Shown here: one piece after another, positions 56,740 to 64,000 of the stretch
Layout of the letters: every line of letters begins with the position of its first letter
Position numbering within the stretch: the stretch's first letter is position 1
Source: Equibacterium sp963662035
Lineage (GTDB): Bacteria > Bacteroidota > Bacteroidia > Bacteroidales > UBA932
Assembly (NCBI GenBank): GCA_963662035.1
Contig: CAVLDO010000002.1
Span: 62,001 to 126,000, forward strand
Length of the DNA stretch: 64,000 nt
Direction: 5' to 3'
The notes under the pieces: model-generated
What the model was told of the DNA's origin: nothing
Seen by the model: the letters and a program-made list of their open reading frames with translations, nothing else
Database searches by the model: none
Translations under genes and position numbers: made by a program

Positions 56740-57989
56740 AACTGCAGGGAGTCTATGTCGATTTTTTCAAAGCTGAAGCTGCCTATTTCATCTACCCGCA
56801 CCACCGTCAGCTGCCGTCCCGAGGCCTTCTTGTCGTGGGCGATGAGGCCGCGCAGGGTCTGCGCAGGGATGTCGTGCGATGTGGGCAGGCCGTATTTTTC
56901 CAGCACGGCGGCTATGCGCTCCCTTACGGCGCTGCTGCAGAAGTAGAGCATCCCCAGTCCCACAGCCTCTCCGTGGAGGTACCGGCCCCCGCCCGCCGCC
57001 TCTATTGCGTGTCCGACGCTGTGCCCGAAGTTGAGCACCCGGCGCAGCCCGCCCTCTTTGGGGTCGGCCTCCACCACGGCCGACTTTACAAGCAGGCTGC
57101 GGCGGATTATCTCCTGCAGGTCGCCGTTTAGGTCGGTGGAATTTTCTATCAGCGAGAACAGCCCCGCATCGCTGGTGGCCCCCATCTTGATGGCCTCCAC
57201 CAGACCATTGTGCAGCTCTCGCTCCGGCAGGGTGAACAGTGTGTCGGGGTCGATGAGCACCCGGCGGGGCATATGAAAGGCCCCCACTATGTTCTTGACT
57301 CCGCCGAAGTCAACGGCGGTTTTGCCCCCGATAGAGGAATCGACCTGCGAGAGCAATGTGGTGGGGATGTTGTAGAAGCGGATGCCCCGCATAAATGTGG
57401 CTGCGGCAAATCCGGCAAGATCGCCCACGACCCCGCCTCCAACTGCCACCACGGCGTCGGTGCGGGTGAAGCCGTGTTCCACAAGAGTGTTCAGAACCTC
57501 TGCGAAGGTCTCCAGATTTTTGTGGCTCTCGCCGCAGGGGAAGGTGTGCATCGCGCATAGGCTGCTGTGCCCCTCAAGCGAGGCGGCCACCTTGCGGAGG
57601 TACTCCCCGGGAACTCCCGAATCGCAAACCAGAAGAACCTTGCCCCCGGCAATGCCCAAAAGGGTGCCGGCGCGGCCGATTGCTCCGCGCTCTATAATGA
57701 TGTCCGGAAGCCCGTCGCAGACTATACTGCTCTGGCACTCTTTGGAGATGTCTATCACGCTCTGTAGAAACTTGCGGTAGGGCCCCTCAAGGCTCTTGTC
57801 CTGCAGCTGAGCGGCGCACCTGTCGGCCATCGCCCGCTCCCGCGCGAGATCTTCCACATTCCGCCCCGCCTGCTTTTTCTTGAGACCTATCCGCCTTGCG
57901 GCCTGCATACGCCTCTCGAAGAGGGGGGCCATCTGCGAATCTATCGCATCTATGGTGCGACGCTCCTCGTCAGTGTTGAATTGTGCCAT
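56736..57989 (-). CDS. aroB: Chorismate mutase / 3-dehydroquinate synthase fusion
   Basis: Bifunctional 417-residue protein and first gene of the aromatic operon. Residues 1-90 form an AroQ-class chorismate mutase; aligned to the E. coli domain, all active-site residues are present (Arg10, Arg27, Lys38, Asp47, Arg50, Glu51, Ser82, Gln86). From about residue 95 a complete 3-dehydroquinate synthase follows: AVGGGVVGDLAGFAAATFMRG, IPTTLLSQVDSSIGGKTAVD, the metal ligands in LVEAIKMG, NFGHSVGHAIE and LHGEAVGLGM. The start at 57989 is chosen because it begins the mutase domain and lies 20 bp after a promoter element; the frame stays open upstream only opposite the DUF1538 gene. One protein thus acts at the second step of the pathway and again after chorismate. 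Confidence 0.92.
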   Translation of the reverse strand: MAQFNTDEERRTIDAIDSQMAPLFERRMQAARRIGLKKKQAGRNVEDLARERAMADRCAAQLQDKSLEGPYRKFLQSVIDISKECQSSIVCDGLPDIIIERGAIGRAGTLLGIAGGKVLLVCDSGVPGEYLRKVAASLEGHSSLCAMHTFPCGESHKNLETFAEVLNTLVEHGFTRTDAVVAVGGGVVGDLAGFAAATFMRGIRFYNIPTTLLSQVDSSIGGKTAVDFGGVKNIVGAFHMPRRVLIDPDTLFTLPERELHNGLVEAIKMGATSDAGLFSLIENSTDLNGDLQEIIRRSLLVKSAVVEADPKEGGLRRVLNFGHSVGHAIEAAGGGRYLHGEAVGLGMLYFCSSAVRERIAAVLEKYGLPTSHDIPAQTLRGLIAHDKKASGRQLTVVRVDEIGSFSFEKIDIDSLQL

Positions 57990-58009
57990 ATCCAATAATG
58001 TTCTGCACG

Positions 58010-58017
58010 CAAATATA
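58010..58017 (-). promoter_or_regulatory. aro operon promoter -7 element (TATATTTG)
   Basis: Minus-strand TATATTTG fits TAnnTTTG and ends about 20 bp before the fusion gene's ATG. No clear -33 TTG is visible. No leader-peptide attenuator is seen; the leader is too short. Confidence 0.5.
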
Positions 58018-58041
58018 GGTGGATTTTTTGATTGTTTTTGA

Positions 58042-58049
58042 TATCTTTG
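58042..58049 (+). promoter_or_regulatory. DUF1538 gene promoter -7 element (TATCTTTG), predicted leaderless
   Basis: TATCTTTG fits TAnnTTTG and ends 6 bp before the ATG at 58056, placing transcription start at the start codon. Confidence 0.5.
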
Positions 58050-58055
58050 CCGATT

Positions 58056-59618
58056 ATGGCAAAAACGGATACAAGTTCTATTTCCCGCAATCTTCTGCAG
58101 TCGCTGCGCGACAAGTTCAAGGAGTCTCTCACGTCTGTGCTGCCGGTGAGCCTGCTGGTTTTCCTGCTCTCGCTGACCCCCTGGGTCGATCTCTCCGCCA
58201 GGGAGCTGGCGGTGTTTGCGTTGGGGGCGGTGCTGCTGGTGGTCGGCATCGGCCTTTTCAACCTCGGCGCCGACCTGGCGATGACCCCGATGGGACAGCA
58301 GATAGGATCGGGACTCACCAAAAGCAAAAAAACGGCCCTGCTGCTCACCGTGAGCTTTGTAATGGGCCTGTTCATAACCATCGCGGAGCCTGACCTCGCG
58401 GTGCTGGCCACCCAGGTGGGGGCAGTGATAAACGGCACCACCCTGATTTTCACTATCGGACTGGGCGTGGGCCTCATACTTATGATAGGCGTGCTCAAGA
58501 TAGTCTGCCACACCGACCTGGCCAGCCTGCTGATGTTCTTCTATATGATGCTCTTCTGCCTGGCCGCCCTGCTGATTTCCAGCGGAAGAGGGGCGTTCCT
58601 CCCCCTGTCGTTTGACTCGGGCGGCGTTACCACCGGACCCATTACGGTCCCCTTCATAATGGCGCTGGGCGTCGGCATAGCGATGACGGTGGGCGGCCGC
58701 AGCGCAAATGAAAACAGCTTCGGCTTGATCGCCCTCTGCTCGGTGGGCCCCATATCGGCGGTGATGCTGCTCTCGATAGGCGCATCCGGCGACCTGACCT
58801 TTGACCTGCCGGACTACTCGATGGAGACTATTCTGGGCCAGGGTGTGGGCCATATCCTCTCAGAAATGTCGATTGAGGTGGGCAAGAGCCTGCTGCTGAT
58901 GATGGCCTTCTTCTTCGTGCTGCAGTTCACGGTGCTCAAGCTGCCGAAAACCAAGATAATACAGATACTCTTCGGCCTGCTCTACACCTTTGTCGGGCTG
59001 GTGATATTCCTCTCGGCGGTCAACACCGCCTTTCTGCCGGTCGGCTTCAAGCTGGGCACCCAGCTGGCTGCCTGCCACCCTGCTGTGCTCATAGGGTTCG
59101 CCTTCGTGCTGGGTATGGTGGTGGTGCTGGCCGAGCCTGCGGTGCACGTGCTCAACGGCCAGGTGCAGGAGATTACCGGCGGTGAGGTCTCCAAAAGGCA
59201 GATGCTCATAGCCCTCTCGGTGGGCGTCGGGGTCTCCATCGGCCTCAGCGTGGTGCGCATCTACTACGGATTCTCGCTGCTCTACTATCTGATTCCGGGC
59301 TACCTGATTTCCCTGGGTCTCTCTTTCTTTGTCCCCCGGCTCTACACCGCAATCGCGTTCGACTCCGGCGGCGTGGCCAGCGGCCCTCTGACCTCCAGCT
59401 TCATACTCCCCCTCGCCATAGGCGCCTGCGTTACGCTGCAGGGCGTTCCGCAAGTGCTTGACTATGCATTCGGAGTGGTGGCGATGGTGGCGATGACCCC
59501 TCTGATAACCATCCAGTCGCTCGGCTTCAAGTCCGTGCTGGCGGTGCGCATGCGCGACAATGCGGCGATGCGCCGTATCCTGGCCTCTTCCGACGACCAG
59601 ATAATATATTTCGAATAG
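58056..59618 (+). CDS. DUF1538 polytopic membrane protein with exact internal duplication
   Basis: 520-residue inner-membrane protein with about 12-14 hydrophobic segments, of the DUF1538 family. It is two homologous halves: IAEPDLAVLATQVG (Glu111) matches LAEPAVHVLNGQVQ (Glu360), and FDSGGVTTGPITVPFIMALG (Phe186) matches FDSGGVASGPLTSSFILPLA (Phe435), both pairs separated by exactly 249 residues. Paired re-entrant-like Gly/Ser loops and buried acids suggest a transporter or channel. Two PII-like genes follow with gaps of 1 and 7 bp. The ATG at 58056 is preferred over an upstream in-frame TTG at 58032, which precedes the promoter. Substrate unknown. Confidence 0.88.
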   Translation: MAKTDTSSISRNLLQSLRDKFKESLTSVLPVSLLVFLLSLTPWVDLSARELAVFALGAVLLVVGIGLFNLGADLAMTPMGQQIGSGLTKSKKTALLLTVSFVMGLFITIAEPDLAVLATQVGAVINGTTLIFTIGLGVGLILMIGVLKIVCHTDLASLLMFFYMMLFCLAALLISSGRGAFLPLSFDSGGVTTGPITVPFIMALGVGIAMTVGGRSANENSFGLIALCSVGPISAVMLLSIGASGDLTFDLPDYSMETILGQGVGHILSEMSIEVGKSLLLMMAFFFVLQFTVLKLPKTKIIQILFGLLYTFVGLVIFLSAVNTAFLPVGFKLGTQLAACHPAVLIGFAFVLGMVVVLAEPAVHVLNGQVQEITGGEVSKRQMLIALSVGVGVSIGLSVVRIYYGFSLLYYLIPGYLISLGLSFFVPRLYTAIAFDSGGVASGPLTSSFILPLAIGACVTLQGVPQVLDYAFGVVAMVAMTPLITIQSLGFKSVLAVRMRDNAAMRRILASSDDQIIYFE

Positions 59619-59619
59619 T

Positions 59620-59985
59620 ATGGAAAACAACAATATAGCTCCGATGAAGCTGGAAGTGCTGATGGCGGTGGTCAACAACGAGAAGGCCGCCTACTATTCC
59701 AGCATCATACAGTCGCATCAGGCAAATCTGCAGCTGTCGATCCCCGCCAAGGGCACCGCGCCGCTAATCCTGGACTTTCTGGGCTTGACCGACCGCCCCA
59801 AGACGCTTATATTCAGCGTTGTGCGCAGTGACCAGGCAGACGAGCTGATAGGACGGCTGCAAGAACTCTTCTCCAAAGGCAAGACTTATGGCGGGCTGGC
59901 CTTCACTGTGCCGCTGACCAGCGTGATAGGCACTCTGGCCTACGGCTTTCTGAGCAACGACACCCGAACCGTAAAAAAAGATTGA
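59620..59985 (+). CDS. PII-like signalling protein 1 of the DUF1538 cassette
   Basis: 121-residue protein with the ferredoxin-like beta-alpha-beta-beta-alpha-beta layout of PII proteins (MKLEVLMAVVNNEKAAYYSSIIQ; APLILDFLGLTDRPKTLIFSVV; DELIGRLQELFS; GGLAFTVPLTSVIG). The T-loop position is short and lacks the Tyr of GlnB. The ending AFTVPLTSV parallels AFSLPVTRT in the next gene, so the two are diverged relatives. It lies between DUF1538 and the second PII-like gene; a role in gating the membrane protein is inferred. Confidence 0.75.
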   Translation: MENNNIAPMKLEVLMAVVNNEKAAYYSSIIQSHQANLQLSIPAKGTAPLILDFLGLTDRPKTLIFSVVRSDQADELIGRLQELFSKGKTYGGLAFTVPLTSVIGTLAYGFLSNDTRTVKKD

Positions 59986-59992
59986 AAGAAAT

Positions 59993-60304
59993 ATGGACAA
60001 TAAACACGAACTTGTGGTCTGCATCGTGAATGCCGGCTATTCGCAGACAGTGATAGATGCCGCCCGCGCAGCGGGGGCCAAAGGGGGCACCATACTGCGT
60101 GCCCGGGGCTCGGCCAACCCCGAGTCGGAAGAGTTCTTCAACATAAAGATTCATCCCGAAAAGGAGATGGTGATGATAGTCGTCCCCACTGAGATAAAGG
60201 ACGATGTGATAAAGGCTGTCTATAAAGACGCCGGACTCAAGGAGGAGGCGAGCGGAATCGCATTCTCTCTCCCGGTGACCCGCACCACCACCGTCAAGGA
60301 GTAG
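59993..60304 (+). CDS. PII-family regulator 2 of the DUF1538 cassette
   Basis: 103-residue protein closer to canonical PII/GlnB: VCIVNAGYSQTVIDAARAAGAKGGTILRARG, then a T-loop region (SANPESEEFFNIKIHPEK), MVMIVVPTEIKDDVIKAVYKDAG and the C-terminal GIAFSLPVTRTTTV. The GGTILRARG segment resembles the nucleotide-binding B-loop side of PII. It is the third gene of the cassette. The ligand (ATP/ADP, cyclic nucleotide or other) cannot be told. Confidence 0.82.
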   Translation: MDNKHELVVCIVNAGYSQTVIDAARAAGAKGGTILRARGSANPESEEFFNIKIHPEKEMVMIVVPTEIKDDVIKAVYKDAGLKEEASGIAFSLPVTRTTTVKE

Positions 60305-60314
60305 CCGATTTCCG

Positions 60315-61727
60315 ATGAGGGAGAAGGATATTCTTCTTTCCAATATCCGGCAGGGTCTTCCCCTCTGCGTGACGCAGCGGGTGCGCTTGACATTGGTGCT
60401 GTGCGCCCCCGCGATACTTGCGCAGCTGGCCTCGGTGATGCTTCAGTTCATCGATGCCTCGATGGTGGGCAGTCTCGGGGCGGGGCCGTCGGCCTCCATC
60501 GGCCTTGTCTCCACTTCAACTTGGCTTGTGGGGGGCTTTTGTATGGCGGTGGGGCAGGGCTTCTCCGTGCAGGTGGCGCACAAAATCGGCGCCGGCGACT
60601 TTGACGCGGCCCGCAGCGTGATGCGCCAGGGGCTTGTGGTCTCGCTCGCCTTTGCCCTGCTGTTGGGGCTTATCTCCGGAGCAGTGGCCTCTCCGCTCCC
60701 CCGCTGGCTGGGAGGCAGCGCCGACATAGTCTCCGACGCCACGGCCTACTTTGCCATTTACGCCCTGTTTCTGCCGATGCTGCAGCTGGGCTTCTTTTGC
60801 ACCACTATGCTGCAGTGCAGCGGCGAGATGCGCATCCCCTCGCTGATGAACATTCTGATGTGCGTGCTGGATGTAATCTTCAACTTCCTGCTGATATTTC
60901 CCACCCGCGAGGTGACTCTTTTAGGGGCGGCTTTCACCGTGCCCGGCGCCGGTATGGGAGTCAAGGGGGCCGCCCTTGGCACCGGCATCTCCGAGTGCAT
61001 CACCGCCCTTCTGCTGCTCTATTTTCTGCTGGTCAAGGACCGCCAGCTCTCCATCGCCGGCCGCAGCGGCAGCTTCCGCCCCGAAGGGGACTGCCTGCGC
61101 CGCGCCTGGGGCATTTGCTGGCCTCTCTGGCTGCAGAACATAGTGATGAAAGGGGCCTATGTGGCCAGCACCCTGATAGTGGCGCCGCTTGGGGCGGTCG
61201 CCATCGCCGCAAACTCCTTTGCTATAATCGCGGAGAGTTTCTGCTATATGCCGGGCTACGGTATGGGCAACGCCTCCACAACTCTTGTGGGGCAGAGCCT
61301 GGGGGCTTCGCGTCCCGATCTGGCCCGCAGTTTTTCCCGTATAACCCTGACATTGGGCGTGGCGATGATGGTGGCCCTTGCGGTGATTATGTATATCTTT
61401 GCCACCCCCATTATGACGCTGTTGAGCGTGGATGCGGATGTGGTGGCCCTCGGGGCGCGCTGCCTGCGGCTGGAGGCGTTTGCCGAGGCGGGCTACGCCG
61501 TCTCCATTGTGGCCTTCAGCACCTGTGTGGGGGCGGGCGACACCAAGATCCCCACGCTGCTCAACCTTATAAGCGTGTGGGCGGTGCGCATCGCCCTGGC
61601 ACTTGTGCTCACTCCCAAATATGGACTCATAGGATACTGGATAGCGATGTGCGTGGAACTCAATGTGCGCGGGGCGCTGTTCTTGTGGCGCATCAGCGGA
61701 AAGAAATGGATGAAACAATTTGCTTAA
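60315..61727 (+). CDS. MATE-family efflux transporter
   Basis: 470-residue inner-membrane antiporter with about twelve membrane spans in two MatE repeats (TLVLCAPAILAQLASVMLQFIDASMVGSLG; GICWPLWLQNIVMKGAYVASTLIVAPLGAVAIAANSFAI). The second-half motif GMGNASTTLVGQSLGASRPDLA and VGAGDTKIPTLLNL are typical. Ten bases separate it from the second PII gene, so it may be co-transcribed, though a functional link is not evident. The exported compound is unknown. Confidence 0.92.
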   Translation: MREKDILLSNIRQGLPLCVTQRVRLTLVLCAPAILAQLASVMLQFIDASMVGSLGAGPSASIGLVSTSTWLVGGFCMAVGQGFSVQVAHKIGAGDFDAARSVMRQGLVVSLAFALLLGLISGAVASPLPRWLGGSADIVSDATAYFAIYALFLPMLQLGFFCTTMLQCSGEMRIPSLMNILMCVLDVIFNFLLIFPTREVTLLGAAFTVPGAGMGVKGAALGTGISECITALLLLYFLLVKDRQLSIAGRSGSFRPEGDCLRRAWGICWPLWLQNIVMKGAYVASTLIVAPLGAVAIAANSFAIIAESFCYMPGYGMGNASTTLVGQSLGASRPDLARSFSRITLTLGVAMMVALAVIMYIFATPIMTLLSVDADVVALGARCLRLEAFAEAGYAVSIVAFSTCVGAGDTKIPTLLNLISVWAVRIALALVLTPKYGLIGYWIAMCVELNVRGALFLWRISGKKWMKQFA

Positions 61728-61734
61728 GTAGGAT

Positions 61735-62580
61735 ATGAATATAATCAAAGATAAGGAGCTGGGCGGAGAACGCCCCCTGTTCGGGATTAATGACACCCAT
61801 CTGGAAAACATAGTGATTGCTGGCGGAGAGTCCGCCATAAAGCAGTGCCGCAACCTGGAGATAGACCATTGCAAGTTCTATGGCAGATATCCTCTCTGGC
61901 ACGTGGACGGCTGCAAGGTGAGCGACTGCTACTTCGCCCCCGAGTCGCGCTCCGCCATATGGTATACCGGCGACCTTGAGATGCGCCGCTGCACGATAGA
62001 CGGCCCCAAATTCTTCCGTGAGATGCGCAACGTTTTTCTGGAAGATGTCCTCATCAACGATGCCGACGAGACTTTCTGGAGGGTGGACGGCTTAAAGCTG
62101 CGCAACGTAAAGCTGCAAGGCGGCACCTATCCCTTTATGTTCAGCCGCAACATAGAGGTTGACGGACTCGAGAGCGACTCCAAGTATGTATTCCAGTATT
62201 GCCGCGACGTTGTGGTGCGCAACTCGCACATCACCACCAAAGATTCTTTCTGGGAGTGTGAAAATGTCACTATATTTGATTCTGTCCTCGACGGGGAGTA
62301 CCTCGCCTGGCACTCGAAAAACGTGCGGCTGGTCCGCTGCCGCCTGAGCGGAGAGCAGCTGCTCTGCTATGCGGACAATCTGGTGCTGGAGGATTGCACC
62401 TTCGATGATGCCTGCGACCGCGTGTTCGAGTACTCGGGCGTGGAGGCCGACATCCGCGGACATATAGAGAACATAAAGAACCCGACCACAGGACACATCT
62501 GCGCCGAGAGCATCGGCAGCGTCACCATCGACGAGTTTGTCCGCCAGCCGGCCAACTGCAAGATAACAACCAAAAAATAG
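61735..62580 (+). CDS. DUF3737 right-handed beta-helix protein
   Basis: 281-residue cytoplasmic protein of the DUF3737 family. It is built of short repeating coils with hydrophobic and Cys/His/Trp positions (IDHCKFYGRYPLWHVDGCKVSDCYF; LEMRRCTIDG; VFLEDVLINDADETFWRVDGLKLRNV; VVRNSHITTKDSFWECENVTIFDS), as in pectate-lyase-like helices. No signal peptide and no known catalytic motif. Function not established. Gaps of 7 bp on both sides put it in a row with the MATE and aminotransferase genes. Confidence 0.85.
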   Translation: MNIIKDKELGGERPLFGINDTHLENIVIAGGESAIKQCRNLEIDHCKFYGRYPLWHVDGCKVSDCYFAPESRSAIWYTGDLEMRRCTIDGPKFFREMRNVFLEDVLINDADETFWRVDGLKLRNVKLQGGTYPFMFSRNIEVDGLESDSKYVFQYCRDVVVRNSHITTKDSFWECENVTIFDSVLDGEYLAWHSKNVRLVRCRLSGEQLLCYADNLVLEDCTFDDACDRVFEYSGVEADIRGHIENIKNPTTGHICAESIGSVTIDEFVRQPANCKITTKK

Positions 62581-62587
62581 AGTTCAG

Positions 62588-63805
62588 ATGAGCTTTTCTT
62601 CAGATTTCGAGTCCCCTGCAGAGCGTCGCGCAAGCGGCTGTTACAAGTGGGACAGCGCACTGCCCTCCGGGGTGGATCTCACCCCCGCACAGCGGGAAAA
62701 TGTCATACCTCTCTGGGTGGCGGATATGGACTTCCCCGCAGCCCCCTGCATCCGCCGCGCAATTGAAAAGCGGGCGGCCCACGGCGTCTTCGGCTATGTC
62801 AAGGTGCAGGATTCCTTCTACGATGCTGTAATAAAATGGTTCGGCAGCCGCCACGGCCTCTGCCTCGAGCGCGAATGGATGCTCTACACCACCGGCGTGG
62901 TGCCCGCCATCTCGGCCGCCCTCAAGGCGCTGGCGCGGCCAGGCAGCGGGGTGATAATCCAGCCGCCGGTCTATAACTGCTTCTATTCTTCTGTGCGCAA
63001 TGCCGGACTGCAGATTGTAGAGTCGCCTCTGGTGCGCCGTGATTTGCCCGACGGCCGCTACACATTTTCTATGGACTTTGAAGATCTGGAGGCTAAGTGC
63101 GCCGACCCGGCCAACACCATTCTGCTGCTCTGCAACCCTCACAACCCCGCCGGACGTCTCTGGAGTGCCGATGAGCTGCGCAGGGCGGGGGAGATAGCCT
63201 TCCGATACGGAGTGATAGTCATCAGCGACGAAATCCACTGTGAAATTGTCCCCGCCGGAGCGGCCTACACCCCCTTCGCCTCTCTCGGAGAGCAGTTTAT
63301 GCGTGGCAGCGTCACCCTCATATCCCCTTCCAAGAGTTTCAACTTCGCCGGACTCAAAATCGCCAACATAGTCTGCCATAATTCCGATTGGCGCAATGCG
63401 ATAGACAAGGTTATAAACATTTACGAAATCTGCGATGTGAACCCCTTCGGCCCAGTGGCAGTGGAGGCGGCCTATAGCGATGAAGGTGCCGCGTGGCTGC
63501 GCGAGATGAACGATGTGGTCACCTGCAACTACAATATTCTGCTTGAAGAGTGCTCCGCCCTCGCCGGCTTTCCGGTGAGCCTGTTGGAGGCCACCTACCT
63601 TCCGATGATAGATGTCAGCTGTCTCGATATGACTTCCGATGAAGTCGAGAGGGAGCTGCTGCGCGGCGAGCAGGTGTGGGTCAACGCCGGCACTATGTAT
63701 GGCCGCGACGGATATGTCCGCATAAATCTGGCCTGCAGCCCGACTCTCTTGCGCGAGGGAGCTCGCCGCATAGCAACAGGTCTCAAACGTCTTAAAAACC
63801 GATAG
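62588..63805 (+). CDS. MalY/PatB-family PLP aminotransferase (putative C-S lyase)
   Basis: Fold type I PLP enzyme of 405 residues, of the MalY/PatB group that cleaves cystathionine and other C-S bonds. Features: N-terminal KWDSALPSGVDLTPAQRENVIPLWVADMDFPAAP, FGYVKVQDSFYDAVIKWF, TTGVVPAISAALKAL, QPPVYNCFYSSVRNAG, LLCNPHNPAGRLW, ISDEIHCEIV and the PLP Lys in SPSKSFNFAGLKIANIV. The activity could be cystathionine beta-lyase in methionine synthesis or cysteine breakdown. Confidence 0.92.
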   Translation: MSFSSDFESPAERRASGCYKWDSALPSGVDLTPAQRENVIPLWVADMDFPAAPCIRRAIEKRAAHGVFGYVKVQDSFYDAVIKWFGSRHGLCLEREWMLYTTGVVPAISAALKALARPGSGVIIQPPVYNCFYSSVRNAGLQIVESPLVRRDLPDGRYTFSMDFEDLEAKCADPANTILLLCNPHNPAGRLWSADELRRAGEIAFRYGVIVISDEIHCEIVPAGAAYTPFASLGEQFMRGSVTLISPSKSFNFAGLKIANIVCHNSDWRNAIDKVINIYEICDVNPFGPVAVEAAYSDEGAAWLREMNDVVTCNYNILLEECSALAGFPVSLLEATYLPMIDVSCLDMTSDEVERELLRGEQVWVNAGTMYGRDGYVRINLACSPTLLREGARRIATGLKRLKNR

Positions 63806-63810
63806 AAAGT

Positions 63811-64000
63811 ATGAAGAAGATTATATTTGCGGCCGCTCTGCTGATGAGTTCTGCGGCCGCCCTCTGCCAGAACCTCGACGATATCTGGAATTACCCCAAA
63901 CTCCTGCAGAAGGGAGAGGCTCCCAACAGCCTGGAGATTCTCCCCCCTGCGCCTACCCCTGCCGATGCGGTGTTCGCTTATGATATGGCCCAATATTATT
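63811..64000 (+). CDS. Exported protein, probable class A acid phosphatase (PAP2 family), 5' part only
   Basis: Only 63 residues lie in the window. They show a signal peptide (MKKIIFAAALLMSSAAALC) and a mature start with LEILPPAPTPADAVFAYDMAQYY, which resembles the N-terminus of class A non-specific acid phosphatases (PhoN/PhoC: ...LLPPPPAPGSAAFLADQ...). The catalytic motifs would be to the right. It begins 6 bp after the MalY gene stop. Confidence 0.6.
   Translation, partial: MKKIIFAAALLMSSAAALCQNLDDIWNYPKLLQKGEAPNSLEILPPAPTPADAVFAYDMAQYY

Noticed and set aside
57990..58853. In-frame extension of the aroB fusion upstream on the minus strand (705 codons in total)
   Set aside because: It lies antisense to the DUF1538 gene, its sequence is low-complexity His/Gln/Gly-rich without homology, and a promoter element at 58010-58017 and the mutase start at 57989 explain the gene.
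1..64000. CRISPR arrays, insertion sequences, prophage or toxin-antitoxin genes
   Set aside because: None seen: no regularly spaced direct repeats, transposase or phage motifs on either strand.

Overview
The window is a gene-dense chromosomal stretch (about 49 protein genes, one tRNA, one probable small RNA) of a high-GC member of the Bacteroidales. The evidence is a SusC/SusD polysaccharide utilisation locus with a hybrid two-component sensor, Mfa1/Mfa2-type fimbrial lipoproteins, serine palmitoyltransferase (sphingolipid synthesis), TatA/TatC next to an ABC-F ATPase, and repeated TAnnTTTG promoter elements, some with an upstream TTG 19-20 bp away. The GC-rich codon use would fit Alistipes/Rikenellaceae, but the genus is an inference. 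I see no insertion sequence, phage, integrase or CRISPR array.

Layout. 1-13173: a polysaccharide utilisation locus. A hybrid sensor kinase (minus strand, running off the left edge) faces susC-susD-susE-like-GH53-GH2. The GH53 endo-galactanase plus GH2 beta-galactosidase point to beta-1,4-galactan (pectin side chains) as substrate. 13246-16200: a convergent TonB-receptor-like outer-membrane protein. 16356-22746: a receiver/PEP-synthase-like fusion, a coiled-coil protein, zapA, a probable 6S RNA, rny, a DUF3467 protein and a HAD phosphatase. 22859-29935: maf, valS, tatA, tatC, an ABC-F ATPase and rlmB. 29932-36243: a DUF2807 adhesin-like protein, a phosphate-uptake pair (PiT-PhoU transporter plus OprO/P porin), an exported protein of unknown function and L-asparaginase. 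36332-37970: tRNA-Glu(CTC), a terminator and gltX. 38145-43752: a membrane-anchored LytTR regulator and a four-gene fimbrial operon. 43885-45420: a COG0523 metallochaperone GTPase and a YegP-like protein. 45492-52040: acpP, acyl-activating enzyme, fabF, fabZ, fabI, then spt and an SDR, so fatty-acid synthesis runs into the first steps of sphingolipid synthesis. 57989-52102 (minus): an aromatic amino-acid operon, chorismate mutase-AroB fusion, aroC, aroQ, aroA, tyrA, DAHP synthase. 58056-64000: a duplicated DUF1538 membrane protein with two PII-like proteins, then a MATE exporter, a DUF3737 beta-helix protein, a MalY/PatB aminotransferase and the start of a probable class A acid phosphatase.

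Most notable are: the DUF1538-PII-PII cassette, where the membrane protein is an exact 249-residue internal duplication; the chorismate mutase-dehydroquinate synthase fusion with a complete mutase active site; the receiver-domain/PEP-synthase fusion that seems to lack the phosphohistidine domain; the 21-bp-spaced direct repeat between the sensor gene and susC; and several promoters whose -7 element lies so close to the ATG that the mRNA should be leaderless. No intergenic stretch exceeds 300 bases; the longest, 19984-20249, is largely filled by the probable 6S RNA.
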